In this document: one piece after another, positions 1-13,200 of the stretch
Position numbering within the stretch: position 1 is the stretch's first letter
How the letters are laid out: each line of letters begins with the position of its first letter
Assembly (NCBI RefSeq): GCF_015351475.1
Contig: NZ_JADKPR010000003.1
Span: 124,001-188,000 of the forward strand
From: Flavobacterium sp. HJJ
GTDB lineage: Bacteria > Bacteroidota > Bacteroidia > Flavobacteriales > Flavobacteriaceae
Direction of reading: 5' to 3'
Length of the DNA: 64,000 bases
Translations under genes and position numbers: made by a program
Notes under the pieces: model-generated
The model's database searches: none
Seen by the model: the letters and a program-made list of their open reading frames with translations, nothing else
What the model was told of the DNA's origin: nothing

Positions 1-518
1 TTCTCCCAGCCGCTTGATGGCGGTGCCTGAGGAGTGATAAAAGTGGTCGTTCCCACTGGAAGTTTAAAACCTGTTATTTCTTTTTCAATAGTGCAGTCGC
101 CAGCGTTCTTTTTACTTTTTGGAAGAAGATAACTAAAGGCGGCATCTGTATTTGTAATTCTGAAAATTACATTTAGAGTATCATTCGCTGTATTTGTGAA
201 AATGCATTTTATTTCATTGGCTTTATAATTGACCTGGCTGACTTTAGAGCGGTTAAGTTTATAAGAATCCTGTATTTTACTGGAAGTGCTTCCAGCGAGT
301 TTAAGACCTTTTGTAAAGTCACCTACTGAACTTACAAGACCTAAAGGCGACTTGTTTAGGAATTCTTCGTTTTGATAAAACAGATTGTAATAAGCACTGC
401 CATTTATTACTGAAACTTCAAGTTTTAAATTTTTATCAGGACTTAAAGCTGACACTGACTGCGCTTGTAATGAATTTGAAAGAGAAATAAAAAAAAGACT
501 AATTAGAAGAAATCTCAT
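1..518 (-). CDS. GH97 family glycoside hydrolase, N-terminal part (runs off the window)
   Basis: I read this by translating the minus strand from the ATG at 518-516; the frame stays open to base 1 (172 codons). The product starts with a Sec signal peptide ending near SLQAQS, followed by the opening typical of GH97 N-terminal beta-sandwich domains: LSPDKNLKLEVSV, a NLFYQNEEF strand and SPLGLVSS. GH97 enzymes are exo-acting alpha-glucosidases (inverting) or alpha-galactosidases (retaining). The catalytic barrel lies outside the window, so the subgroup cannot be told. It is a different protein from the complete GH97 at 3559. It follows the AraC-type regulator on the same strand after a 226 bp gap that holds an AAGTGT-N7-ACACTT palindrome overlapping a TATATTTG promoter element. 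Confidence 0.8.
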   Translation of the reverse strand, partial: MRFLLISLFFISLSNSLQAQSVSALSPDKNLKLEVSVINGSAYYNLFYQNEEFLNKSPLGLVSSVGDFTKGLKLAGSTSSKIQDSYKLNRSKVSQVNYKANEIKCIFTNTANDTLNVIFRITNTDAAFSYLLPKSKKNAGDCTIEKEITGFKLPVGTTTFITPQAPPSSGWE

Positions 519-568
519 TGTTACAGTATTTTTGGTTAGTAAAAACAGTGTTTTAAAAAAGCAAATAT

Positions 569-587
569 AAGTGTAAAAATAACACTT
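569..587 (-). promoter_or_regulatory. Palindromic operator candidate AAGTGT-N7-ACACTT before the GH97 gene
   Basis: A perfect 6+6 palindrome with a 7 bp AT-rich spacer lies 51 bp before the GH97 start. Read on the minus strand it runs directly into TATATTTG, a match to the Bacteroidota -7 element TAnnTTTG. The same arms and spacer length recur at 16376-16394 and 39190-39208, both upstream of PUL genes. A dimeric repressor overlapping the promoter is the simplest inference; the protein is unknown. Confidence 0.5.
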
Positions 588-744
588 TTACTTAAAAAAA
601 TGATATTGAAAAAAATTAATGTGTTATGTTAATTTATTTTTAGAGTGTAATGTGTTGATATTATTTGTGTTGTGTGTTGTTTTTCAGTGTGTTAAAGTCC
701 GTTGAAGCGGAAGTCATGTAAAGAGGGTTTAAATGAAAGTAAAT

Positions 745-1623
745 TTAATTCAAATGACTAATCTGATTTCGGTATTCTCCGGGAGTAAGGCTTACGATCA
801 GTTTGAATATTTTTGAAAAATGAGGCAAATTAGAAAAACCGGTATCCAAAGCAATTTCTAAAAAGGTTTTATTAGTGGTGGCAATTAGATATTGTGCTCT
901 TTCTATTTTTTTTTCATGTATATAATTTAAAGGTCTTTGTCCCGTATGAATCAGAAATTGTTTTGAAAAATAATCCTGATTCTGATTTACTCTTTTTGAT
1001 AACTCCGCCACTGTGAGGTTTTTGTCCAAATTAAGCTGCACATAACTCATTGTGTCAAGTATTTTAGAAGGTGTAACCTGCGGCTGTTGTGTCTTGAAGT
1101 TATTGGTGTTCAGAAATCGGGAAAGAAGCTGCAGAATAATTCCTTGATTTTCAAACTTTAGATGCGTTTTCATTGCATCATTCAGAGCACTGTATTCTTT
1201 ATAATAAGCTTCTCTTTCATAAACTTTTGGATTGTCCGAGCGGTTAATTCCTCTTCCGGGATTGCTCTGCAGCATTTTTTTGACAAGACAGATGTCAATA
1301 TCTGATGCAGGCAGTTTCATTACGCTTCGGTTGTTGTTGAATAAAGAAATTCCGTCCGCTGATTCTTCGAAGAATTGAATAAAATACTGACTCAAATAGT
1401 CATCACAGTTGAGGTTGCATATTGTAAAACTAGGAATAAGATATAAGTAACCCGGCTCTAATGTAAACTGGCCGTAACTGTCAGAAATAAATCCAGTTCC
1501 TTCATCTATATAATACAAGCGGTAGTATGGACTGATAACATTGTAATAATTCCAATGATGATTGAGTTTCACGTAATCAATATGCAGTAATGAAAAAGAA
1601 TATTTAAAAGTATTTTTAGACAT
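745..1623 (-). CDS. AraC family transcriptional regulator
   Basis: The 292-residue protein has an N-terminal cupin-like sensing half (about 25-110, with LEPGYLYLIPSF typical of AraC ligand-binding domains). A C-terminal pair of helix-turn-helix motifs follows (about 190-290: LTVAELSKRVNQNQDYFSKQF, then FLEIALDTGFSNLPHFSKIFK, ending LTPGEYR). There is no signal peptide or membrane segment, so it is a one-component cytoplasmic regulator. It is divergent from the GH29 gene. The intergenic region carries three ATCGTTTTTG-like repeats 21 bp apart, the spacing expected for AraC-type proteins, so I infer that it controls the fucosidase operon and perhaps itself and the downstream GH97. The effector is unknown; a sugar released by the GH29 or GH97 enzymes is plausible. 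Confidence 0.93.
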   Translation of the reverse strand: MSKNTFKYSFSLLHIDYVKLNHHWNYYNVISPYYRLYYIDEGTGFISDSYGQFTLEPGYLYLIPSFTICNLNCDDYLSQYFIQFFEESADGISLFNNNRSVMKLPASDIDICLVKKMLQSNPGRGINRSDNPKVYEREAYYKEYSALNDAMKTHLKFENQGIILQLLSRFLNTNNFKTQQPQVTPSKILDTMSYVQLNLDKNLTVAELSKRVNQNQDYFSKQFLIHTGQRPLNYIHEKKIERAQYLIATTNKTFLEIALDTGFSNLPHFSKIFKLIVSLTPGEYRNQISHLN

Positions 1624-1637
1624 AATAATTTATAAAA

Positions 1638-1702
1638 ATCGTTTTTGAGTAATAAAAAATCGTTTTTGGATAAAAGAAAATAGTTTTCGTGGATTAAATT
1701 TG
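1638..1702 (+). promoter_or_regulatory. Divergent regulatory region: three 21-bp-spaced direct repeats plus -7 element
   Basis: ATCGTTTTTG occurs at 1638 and 1659 and a variant, ATAGTTTTCG, at 1680: three copies at exactly 21 bp. They are followed by TAAATTTG at 1695-1702, a TAnnTTTG -7 match about 165 bp before the GH29 ATG. Helically phased direct repeats are typical AraC-family targets, and the adjacent divergent gene encodes such a regulator. Confidence 0.6.
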
Positions 1703-1867
1703 TTTTTTTATTCTAAAATATATTGGTTTAAAAAAACTGATAATCAAATTTATTAATTAAATAACTGCTGTAATAGAAGTTTTATTTTTTTTTTGATGTT
1801 AAAATGAAAATTAAGCATACAATTAATAAAGTCGGAAATATATAAATTATTTTAAAATCATATAAAG

Positions 1868-3514
1868 ATGAACAGAAGAAATGCTCTAAAACTTGGTGCG
1901 TCAGCTTTAGCTGGACTTTACTTATCTCCTTTATTGGGACAATCCCATATATTAAATGCGGTAGCTGCTCAAGGTCCTTTTGAACCAACTTGGGATTCTC
2001 TCAGTAAATATATAGTTCCCGATTGGTTCCGTGATGCTAAGTTTGGAATGTGGGCACATTGGGGACCTCAATGTGAGCCGGAAGCTGGAGATTGGTATGC
2101 GAGAGGAATGTATGAGGAAGGATCAAGACAGTATAAATTTCATGTTGAAAAATATGGACATCCTTCAAAGTTTGGTTTTAAAGATGTTATCAATGTTTGG
2201 AAAGCCGATAACTGGAACCCAGAAGAACTGGTTAATTTATATAAAGATGCCGGAGCTAAATATTTTATGGCAATGGCAAACCATCATGATAATTTAGATT
2301 TGTATGACAGTAAATATCAGCCCAATTGGAATTCAACAAAAATGGGACCTAAAAAAGATATTATTGCCGGGTGGGAAAAAGCTGCGCGCAAAGCTAATCT
2401 CCATTTTGCAGTAAGTGTTCATGCCGCACATGCTTGGAATTGGTTTGATACTTCAAAGGGAGCTGACAAAGAAGGTCCATTAGCAGGAGTTTCCTATGAT
2501 GGAACTTTGACTAAGACTGATGGAGCAGGAACTTGGTGGGATGGTTTAGATCCTCAGGATTTATATGCTCAGAACCATCCGGTAAGTGCCAAACCTTCGG
2601 AAAAGTCATCTGTTCACAGCCAATGGGATTGGGGTGATGGAGCTTCAGTGCCTTCTTCAGCTTATTCAGAAAAATTTCATGACAGAACCATCGATTTAAT
2701 AGATAAGTACAATCCTGATTTAATTTATTTTGATGATACAGCTTTGCCATTATGGCCTGTAAGTGATGCAGGTTTGCGTATAGCGGCACATTTGTATAAC
2801 AAAAGTTTAAAGAAAAATAAAACGGTACAGACTGTTGTTACTGGTAAAATACTAACGGAACAGCAACGAAAAACCATGGTTTGGGATATCGAAAAAGGAC
2901 AAAGTAATTCAATTGAGCCTTTGCCTTGGCAGACAGATACTTGTATCGGTAACTGGCATTATGACCGTGGTGTGTATAATAATAAACGATACAAATCGGC
3001 TAAAACTGTTATTCATACACTGATAGATGTAGTGAGCAAAAACGGAAATTTAATGCTGAATATTCCTGTGCGCGGTGATGGAAGTATTGACGAATTAGAA
3101 CGTGCAATTGTAGCAGAAATAGGTGTCTGGATGAAAGCAAACAGCGAGAGTATTTACGGTACGCGTCCATGGAAAATATTTGGCGAAGGTCCGCAGCAGG
3201 AAAGCGCAGGAGCTTTGACCGCTCAGGGTTTTAACGAAGGCAAAGGAAAACCTTATACAGCCGAAGATATTCGGTTTGTGCAAAAAGGTAAAACCCTTTT
3301 TGCTACGGTAATGGCATGGCCAGAAAATGGCGCTGTTTTGATTAAAAGTTTAGGAAAAAATGCGGGTTATTATACAAAAAACATAAAACAGGTTAAGTTA
3401 GTAAGCACAGGACAGAAGCTTGAATTTACACAGAACGACAATGGACTAGAAGTTCGTTTTCCAAATCAAAAACCTGAGGCTTCTTTTGCGAATGCATTGG
3501 AGATTGTTTCATAA
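1868..3514 (+). CDS. GH29 alpha-L-fucosidase, Tat-type signal
   Basis: This 548-residue protein should remove alpha-linked L-fucose from glycan ends with retention. GH29 hallmarks are visible: FGMWAHWGPQ near 60-68, the substrate-binding stretch MANHHDNLDLYDSKY near 136-150, and YNPDLIYFDD at 281-290, where D289 aligns with the catalytic Asp nucleophile. The N-terminus MNRRNALKLG followed by a hydrophobic stretch is a twin-arginine signal with likely cleavage after AVAA (about residue 34), so the enzyme is probably exported folded to the periplasm. It opens a three-gene run with GH97 (44 bp gap) and a mutarotase. Linkage specificity cannot be read from sequence. Confidence 0.93.
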   Translation: MNRRNALKLGASALAGLYLSPLLGQSHILNAVAAQGPFEPTWDSLSKYIVPDWFRDAKFGMWAHWGPQCEPEAGDWYARGMYEEGSRQYKFHVEKYGHPSKFGFKDVINVWKADNWNPEELVNLYKDAGAKYFMAMANHHDNLDLYDSKYQPNWNSTKMGPKKDIIAGWEKAARKANLHFAVSVHAAHAWNWFDTSKGADKEGPLAGVSYDGTLTKTDGAGTWWDGLDPQDLYAQNHPVSAKPSEKSSVHSQWDWGDGASVPSSAYSEKFHDRTIDLIDKYNPDLIYFDDTALPLWPVSDAGLRIAAHLYNKSLKKNKTVQTVVTGKILTEQQRKTMVWDIEKGQSNSIEPLPWQTDTCIGNWHYDRGVYNNKRYKSAKTVIHTLIDVVSKNGNLMLNIPVRGDGSIDELERAIVAEIGVWMKANSESIYGTRPWKIFGEGPQQESAGALTAQGFNEGKGKPYTAEDIRFVQKGKTLFATVMAWPENGAVLIKSLGKNAGYYTKNIKQVKLVSTGQKLEFTQNDNGLEVRFPNQKPEASFANALEIVS

Positions 3515-3558
3515 GGTGAGCGAATTTCAAATTTATTAAAGCATTAAAATAAAAAACT

Positions 3559-5478
3559 ATGAAATACATTTGTTTAACATTCTGTCTCTTTATTTCGGGT
3601 CTGTTTTCAATAAATGCTCAGGAAATTTTGTCTCCAAATCAAAAAGTTAAGGTAATCATTACTTCAAAAAAAGTATCAGATGATAAATTGTCTGGTCAGG
3701 TATATTTTAAAGTTTTGTATAAAAATAAATTAGAATATATTGAAGTCCTGCCCAATTCACCAATGGGTATTGTCAGAGATGATCAGCAGTTTACCGATAA
3801 CCTTAAATTTGTAAGTGTATCTCCGTCTAAAGAGGTAAACCAGAAATATGAGATGATTACCGGAAAGCGAAAAGTGTGTACTAATTTGGGTATTGAAAAA
3901 GTTTTTAAATATGTAAATTCAAATAGTAAGCCGATAAATATTGTTTTTAGAGTTTATAACGATGGTGTAGCATTTCGCTATGAATTTCCTGATAAATCAG
4001 ATTCTCCGGTTGCTATTGTTGATGAGGCCACGACTTATGTTTTTGCTTCAGCGGCTAAACGCTGGATGCAGGAATATACGGAGTCTTATGAGGATTTTTT
4101 TCCTTTTTCGGAAAACGGCCAGGCAAATAAGCAGGAATGGGGTTTTCCAGCTTTATTGAAATCAAATGATTATAATGTATGGATGCTGATTTCTGAAGCA
4201 GGTATTTCTGAAAATAACTGTGCAGCAAAATTGAACAATTCTAAAAATTCAAATGAGTACAAAGTAACGTATGCTTCTCCAAGAGATAATTTCAAGCAGA
4301 CAGGAGTTAAAGCGATGCTGCCTTGGAATTCACAATGGCATACGCTAATAATTGGCCAGCTGTCTGATATTGTTGAGTCGACTTTAATTACAGATGTTAG
4401 TAAACCTAATGAATTGAAGGAAACGAATTGGATAAAACCAGGTGCAGTTTCCTGGAATTATTGGGCTAATAATCATGGATCAAAAGATTATAAAAAAGTG
4501 GCTGAATATATAGATTTGGCCGCAGAAATGAAATGGCCTTACACTTTAATTGATTGGGAATGGGATGCTATGAGTAATGGAGGAAATATAGCTGATGCTG
4601 CAAATTATGCCAAAAGTAAAGGAATCAAGCCACTGATGTGGTATAATTCAGGAACATCATGGCTTGAACCAACTCCAGTTGACCGTATGTTAACAGCTGA
4701 AAAGCGGGCTGAAGAATTTAAGTGGCTTAATAAAATTGGAGTTTATGGCATTAAAGTTGATTTTTTTGCAGGAGACCAGCAGGACATGATTAAATATTAC
4801 ATTGATATTTTAAAAGATGCTGCAAAATATCATTTAATGGTAAATTTTCATGGAGCAACTGTTCCAAGAGGCTGGGCTCGGACTTATCCAAATTTAATGA
4901 CTACCGAAGCAGTCTATGGAGCCGAATGGTATAATAATAAATCAACACTTACGGCCAAGGCGGCTCAGCATAATTCAACGCTTCCTTTTACACGAAATGT
5001 TGTGGGATCTATGGATTATACTCCGGTAACTTTCTCAAATACACAGCATCCTCATATTACCACTTATGCTCATGAGCTTGCATTGGCGGTTGTTTTCGAA
5101 TCAGGGTTTCAGCATTTTGCAGATACACCCGAAGCTTATAATAGTCTGCCTTTGGAGCCAAAAGAATTTTTAAAAAATGTTCCTGTAAGCTGGGATGATA
5201 TAAAACTTGTTGATGGTTATCCAGGAGAGCGAATTATAACTGCCAGAAAAAAAGGGAATCTATGGTACTTAGGAGGATTGAATGGCAAAGACGAATTGCA
5301 AACATTAAAAATAAATTTTGATTTCCTTGGTACAGGTAATTTTAAATTAAAGCTTATTAAGGACGGAGAAAATGATAAGTCATTTGCTGTCGAAACTAAA
5401 ACAGTAAAAAAAGGAGATGTTTTGAATGTGGAATGTCTTCCGAGAGGAGGATTTACTGCTGTTCTGGAAAAAAAATAA
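3559..5478 (+). CDS. GH97 glycoside hydrolase, probably retaining alpha-galactosidase
   Basis: The 639-residue length is usual for GH97. A Sec signal peptide (1-20, ending INAQ) is followed by the N-terminal beta-sandwich (about 22-280), the barrel with SWNYWANNHGSKDY and YTLIDWEWD (about 298-336), and a C-terminal beta domain. GIKVDFF places an Asp at 401, the position of the nucleophile in the retaining alpha-galactosidase branch (BtGH97b type); the inverting SusB branch lacks it. TTEAVYGAE places a Glu at 450, the likely acid/base. I therefore prefer alpha-galactosidase, or an enzyme acting on a related alpha-pyranoside, over alpha-glucosidase. It sits between the fucosidase and the mutarotase, 21 bp before the latter, and is probably periplasmic. 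Confidence 0.9.
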   Translation: MKYICLTFCLFISGLFSINAQEILSPNQKVKVIITSKKVSDDKLSGQVYFKVLYKNKLEYIEVLPNSPMGIVRDDQQFTDNLKFVSVSPSKEVNQKYEMITGKRKVCTNLGIEKVFKYVNSNSKPINIVFRVYNDGVAFRYEFPDKSDSPVAIVDEATTYVFASAAKRWMQEYTESYEDFFPFSENGQANKQEWGFPALLKSNDYNVWMLISEAGISENNCAAKLNNSKNSNEYKVTYASPRDNFKQTGVKAMLPWNSQWHTLIIGQLSDIVESTLITDVSKPNELKETNWIKPGAVSWNYWANNHGSKDYKKVAEYIDLAAEMKWPYTLIDWEWDAMSNGGNIADAANYAKSKGIKPLMWYNSGTSWLEPTPVDRMLTAEKRAEEFKWLNKIGVYGIKVDFFAGDQQDMIKYYIDILKDAAKYHLMVNFHGATVPRGWARTYPNLMTTEAVYGAEWYNNKSTLTAKAAQHNSTLPFTRNVVGSMDYTPVTFSNTQHPHITTYAHELALAVVFESGFQHFADTPEAYNSLPLEPKEFLKNVPVSWDDIKLVDGYPGERIITARKKGNLWYLGGLNGKDELQTLKINFDFLGTGNFKLKLIKDGENDKSFAVETKTVKKGDVLNVECLPRGGFTAVLEKK

Positions 5479-5499
5479 ATGTGTAGTAAAATTTAATTT

Positions 5500-5835
5500 A
5501 TGAGTACAAAAAGATTATGTTACGCCTGTGATTTAAAAGATGACGCTGCTCTTATTGAGGAGTATAAAAAGTATCATCAGGAAGTCTGGCCTGAAATTAA
5601 AGCAAGTATTTCTGAATCTGGGATTATAGATATGGAGATTTACATCCTTTCCAGCCGATTGTTTATGATTATGGAAGTAGATGAAACTTATACTCCACAA
5701 CGCAAACAGATGATGGATGCGGCTAATCCAAAAGTGCAGGAGTGGGAGGAATTAATGTGGAAATTTCAGCAGGCACCTCCGGGAGCGAAAGACGGTGAAA
5801 AATGGCTGCCAATGGAACAGATTTTTAAATTATGA
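5500..5835 (+). CDS. L-rhamnose/L-fucose mutarotase family protein (RhaM, DUF718)
   Basis: A 111-residue cytoplasmic protein without signal peptide and of normal length for this ferredoxin-like-fold family. Recognisable are the start RLCYACDLKDD, the HQEVWPEI stretch whose His is conserved, and SGIIDMEIYILSSRLFMIMEVD. RhaM-type enzymes interconvert the alpha and beta anomers of L-rhamnose; related members act on L-fucose. Because it is the last gene of a run begun by an alpha-L-fucosidase, L-fucose is the more likely substrate, but this is inferred from context. No isomerase, kinase or aldolase for either sugar is in the window, so catabolism must be encoded elsewhere. Confidence 0.85.
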   Translation: MSTKRLCYACDLKDDAALIEEYKKYHQEVWPEIKASISESGIIDMEIYILSSRLFMIMEVDETYTPQRKQMMDAANPKVQEWEELMWKFQQAPPGAKDGEKWLPMEQIFKL

Positions 5836-5889
5836 TGGATTATTTAGTCAATTTATCGGATGCAGTATTGGTGTCTAATTAATTGTTTG

Positions 5890-6608
5890 AATATTATTTA
5901 ATTTTTTCCCATTCATGTTTTTTCTCCTGAGTAAAAATAAGTTTTGCACACTGCCGTTTTCAAGTAAAAATTCACATATAGTGCGTATTCTTTTTACATC
6001 AGGTAAATAAAACTTGTCTCTGATAATGACTGCAGTAACATGTATCTGCCTGATCCGTTCGAAAGAGCCATGTATAATTTTTTGTTCTTTTATAAATGGT
6101 AAGCATTTCGGTAATGTTATTGAAAGTTATCGAATAGATGCCTAAATAGTTATCACTGACTGAATCATTTAAGACAATGTCTTTGTCTAACTGCCTTTCC
6201 GATTGCCAATTAAAATCTTATCAAATAAACGGAATCTTTTATCGGTGAAGTCGGTAGTGTCTTCGCCGGATAACTGATTGGTTAAAATAGCGATATAAGT
6301 TTCATTATTCGGATAATATTCTTCCAGTGCAGTAAAACCGCTTACCTGGTCTTCTATGGTGAATCCGTTTTGTTTTTAATTCATTGTCAATGAGTTATTT
6401 AATGGTTGCACTTCTAAAAGCTTTTTTATAAATAATTACCATTTTTATTGGCAATTAAAATCGAGATGCCCGGTTCATTCGGTATAAACGGGCTGGTAAG
6501 TAAACTGTCTGCAGATTTTGTCAGCTGATTGGATTAACTGTCTGTGTATGCATCTTTGCATTTGACAGTAAAAAAAAGAAATATAAATGCAGTAATGATT
6601 TTTTTCAT
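5890..6608 (-). pseudogene. Decayed serine hydrolase (beta-lactamase/class C family) pseudogene
   Basis: From an ATG at 6608 the minus strand starts with a signal-like stretch, MKKIITAFIFLFF. After a frame change it gives SPFIPNEPGISILIANKNG, the usual N-terminal strand of beta-lactamase-family serine hydrolases. Later, in another frame, it gives GFTIEDQVSGFTALEEYYPNN and ETYIAILTNQLSGED, the usual C-terminal part. Several stops and frameshifts interrupt it. The central part that should hold the SxxK serine motif appears deleted: only about 235 codons remain of a usual 350 or more. Boundaries are approximate. It separates the fucosidase run from the beta-galactosidase gene. Confidence 0.6.
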
Positions 6609-6824
6609 AAATAAATCAATTTAGAATCTGAACAGTAAAATAACAGATGTAAATATCTGATCGCCTGCTTTTGTAAAAAGCATTTTTTATACAAAATGAA
6701 AAATTCTGCTATCTAGTATGATGGCAGTAAATTTTTTATTTGGGAGTCATTATTTAAAGTTAAAGAAAGTGTTTTGTAAACTGAGGCGTTTTTTTTTAAA
6801 AAAGGGGGACAAATACCAATATGT

Positions 6825-6879
6825 CCCTTATAGTATGTCGGAATGCCCCTCTTGACTTTTACTTGATTATCTAAATTTG
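6825..6879 (+). promoter_or_regulatory. C-box promoter of the GH2 gene (shared architecture)
   Basis: CCCT at 6825-6828 and CCCCT at 6846-6850 lie about 22 bp apart. The second box starts exactly 26 bp before TAAATTTG (6872-6879), a TAnnTTTG -7 match about 155 bp before the GH2 ATG. The same box-to-promoter spacing occurs before the susC genes at 16575 and 26964. The rest of 6609-6822 is AT-rich with no recognisable gene. Confidence 0.55.
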
Positions 6880-7034
6880 TGATTCAGGATTTGTCATTCC
6901 TTTGAGACTTTGTTTTTATGTTTTAGTCAAATATTTAGGAAGGTTTTTGTATATAATCATGTATAAGGTCGATTTGGAGTGACATTTTTTTATGATTTCT
7001 CAGAATTAAAATTTAAATAATCAAGATAAGTTAA

Positions 7035-10151
<3,117 letters not shown>

Positions 10152-10182
10152 TTTAATGTTTTTCTTTATGTTTGTACTGAGG

Positions 10183-10209
10183 AACCTATGATTTATTCAT
10201 AGGTTTTTC
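10183..10209 (+). terminator. Rho-independent terminator after the GH2 gene
   Basis: A 9 bp perfect stem AACCTATGA / TCATAGGTT with a 5 nt loop is followed by a T run. It begins about 30 bp after the GH2 stop and separates this gene from the HTCS. Confidence 0.75.
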
Positions 10210-10259
10210 TAATTTTTGATGATTTTTAAGAACCTCTGTAACCATAAGCATAGTATATT

Positions 10260-13200
10260 TTGAAAAGAAGCATTCTATTATTTTTAATGTTTTTTGTCCA
10301 TTTTGCAGTTAAACCGCAGATGGCAGGATCGTCCAGTGCAAAATTTGGACAAAAAAAATATGATATTGGGTATATTGGAATCAAAAACGGTCTTGCCAAT
10401 AACGCAGTTACTTCTGTATATAAAGACAAGCGGGGTCTGATGTGGTTTGGTACTTATGACGGGATAAGCAGATATGACGGATATAATTTTTTGAGTTTTA
10501 GAAACGAACCAAATGATTTTAATTCGTTAATTAACAATAGAATTAATAGTATTTGCGGGACCCAAAACGAGATTTGGATTGGGACAAAAGGAGGGATAAG
10601 CGTTTATGATTATCTGAGCGGTCAGTTTACAACAAAAAAATATGTAAATGCTAAGACTTCTAAAAGTGAACCAATAAATTTTGTTGTCAATCAGATTAAG
10701 GATTATAAGTCAAAAATGTATATCGCAACTGCTGGTAACGGTTTATTGTATTATGCAGAGAAACATAAAAAAATAATCCAGATTCCGCTATATTTAAACG
10801 GAAAACTGCAGTGGGATTATCATGTTCAGGGAATGGATTTTGATTCTTCCGGTAAGTTGTGGTGTTCTGTTCCGGGAGTTGGGCTGGCGATTATGGATGC
10901 ATCGGCAAAAAAACTTTCTGTAGTTTTTTCTGCTGTTACAACAGCAGGCTGTGTTACGTATGATAAGCTTTCAAATATCTGGGTCGGAATTGATGAAGGC
11001 CTGCTGAAATACAATACCATAAGTAAAGCATACCACGTTTATACTAATCAGGAAATTCAGTATCCTGTTTCAGACTTGATGTATAAGCCGGACCGTAAAG
11101 AGCTGTGGATTGCTACAAATGGTAACGGGGTAGTAAAATACAATTATGCTTCGGATTCTTTTTCTCTGTTAAATGCCGGGCTGGATGAAGAAAAGCTAAA
11201 CAGTAATGCTATTTCATCTTTATACCAGGATAATGAAAATCGTGTTTGGATTGGAACTTTACGCGGAGGCGTTAATATTATTGAAGAACGGAAAAGTCCT
11301 TTTACAACGATCTCAAAAAATGAAAAAACTAAAAATAGCTTACCGAGTGATTTTATTCTTTCGCTATCAGAACAGGACAGCGGTCATCTTTGGATAGGAA
11401 CAGACGGAGCCGGTGCCAGTTTATGGGACAGGAAGAATAATACATTTACCAATTATTCGTATGATGCAGGCAATCCAAATTCGCTAACGAATAATTTCGT
11501 AACAGCAATTGTAAAAGACAATAAAGGGACATGGTTTGGAACTTATGGCGGAGGCGTGTGTCTATTTAATGCTCAGACCAGAAGTTTTAAAAAATATAAG
11601 CTTTTTAATCCTAAAATACAAGCAGTTCAAAAAAATATCTGGGTGCTGTTTCGCAGTAAAGACAATGTTTTATGGGCCGCTTCGCCAGATGAGGAAGGAT
11701 TGTACCGTTATAATGAATCAACGGATCAGTTCGATTTTGCAGATGCGAAAATCAGAGGAATCATTTCGATGACACAAGACGTGAATGGTAATCTCTGGAT
11801 AGGAAACTTTTCAGAATTATTTCAGCTGAATCCTAAAACAATGCAGCGGAAAGAGATTGAAATAAAATATCCGGTGCGCTCTATTGTATCGTATTCCAAT
11901 AGAAAAATGATTGTGGGTACTGAGGGTGGAGGTCTGATGATTTTTGATCCTAAAACTTTTAAAGGAAAGTTCCTGACTCAGAGAAACGGCCTGCCGAATA
12001 ATTCCATCTTAAATGTTGTTCAGGATAAGCCGGGTACATATTGGTGCAGTACTTATAATGGAATATTTGTATATAATGCACAGAACGGTAAAATCACCAG
12101 TTATCATGATGCTGACGGACTGCAGAGCAACCAGTTTAATTACAATGCCGGTCTGAAACTCTCTACTGGAGAAATAGTATTTGGAGGAATTAAAGGCTTT
12201 AATGTTATTGATACTAAAATAAACAGTCAGGTTCATGGTTTTCCAAAACTGATAATAACTTCGATAAAAGTAAATAATAAGGCTTTTGATCAGGCAGGTT
12301 TAGGAGTATTTGGGATTGATAAATTAAAACTGCCTTACGATGAATCAATGTTGAGTATCGAATTTGCTGCATTAGAGTACAGTCTGCCCGAAAAAATATC
12401 GTATGCTTATTTTTTAGAAGGATGGGATTCGCAATGGCATTATGTTGATAATATCCGAAATGCAAATTATTCCCGACTGACTGAAGGGGATTATGTGCTG
12501 AAAATTAAATCTACCAATGCTGAGGGGGTATGGAATTCTAAATCAATTTCACTGCCTATCACAATACTGCCGCCTTGGTACAGAAGCGGTTTTGCATATT
12601 TGGTATATTTTATTCTTATCGGTTTTATAATTTATGTAGTAGATAAATACCAGCGTCAGCAGTCACAGCTCAAATATGAAGTAAGGCTGTCTCAGGATCT
12701 GGCAAAGCAGGAAAAGGAACTGAATGAGAAAAAATTGACCTTTTTTACAAATATTTCACATGAGTTCAGATCACCTTTAACGATGATTATCAATCCTTTG
12801 AAGGAAATAATCTACAGCACCGATCAGCAGATTGACCCTGGCGCTATCGAAATGGTGTACAGCAATTCCAGACGATTACTGAGTTTAGTTGACCAGCTGC
12901 TCCTTTTTAGAAAAACGGAAACCGAAACTGGAAAACTTAAAATAGGACAGATCGATATTGTTGAATTATGTAAAGAGGTTTTCAGCTGTTTTGTGCTTCA
13001 TGCCAAAACAAAGAAAATAGATTATAGTTTCAGTATTTCCGAAGAAAAGCTGCTTGTTTATGTAGACAGGGAAAAGATCGAAACTGCTTTATTTAATCTG
13101 ATTTCAAATGCTTTAAAATTCACCGAAAAGGAAAACGGAAAGGTTACCGTTAATCTGCGCTCTACTGATGGTGAAGTCATTATTCAGGTAATCGATAATG

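Noticed and set aside
1782..1988. 68-codon minus-strand frame overlapping the GH29 start
   Set aside because: Most of it opposes the signal-peptide coding region and promoter of the GH29 gene; hydrophobic composition comes from AT-rich DNA.
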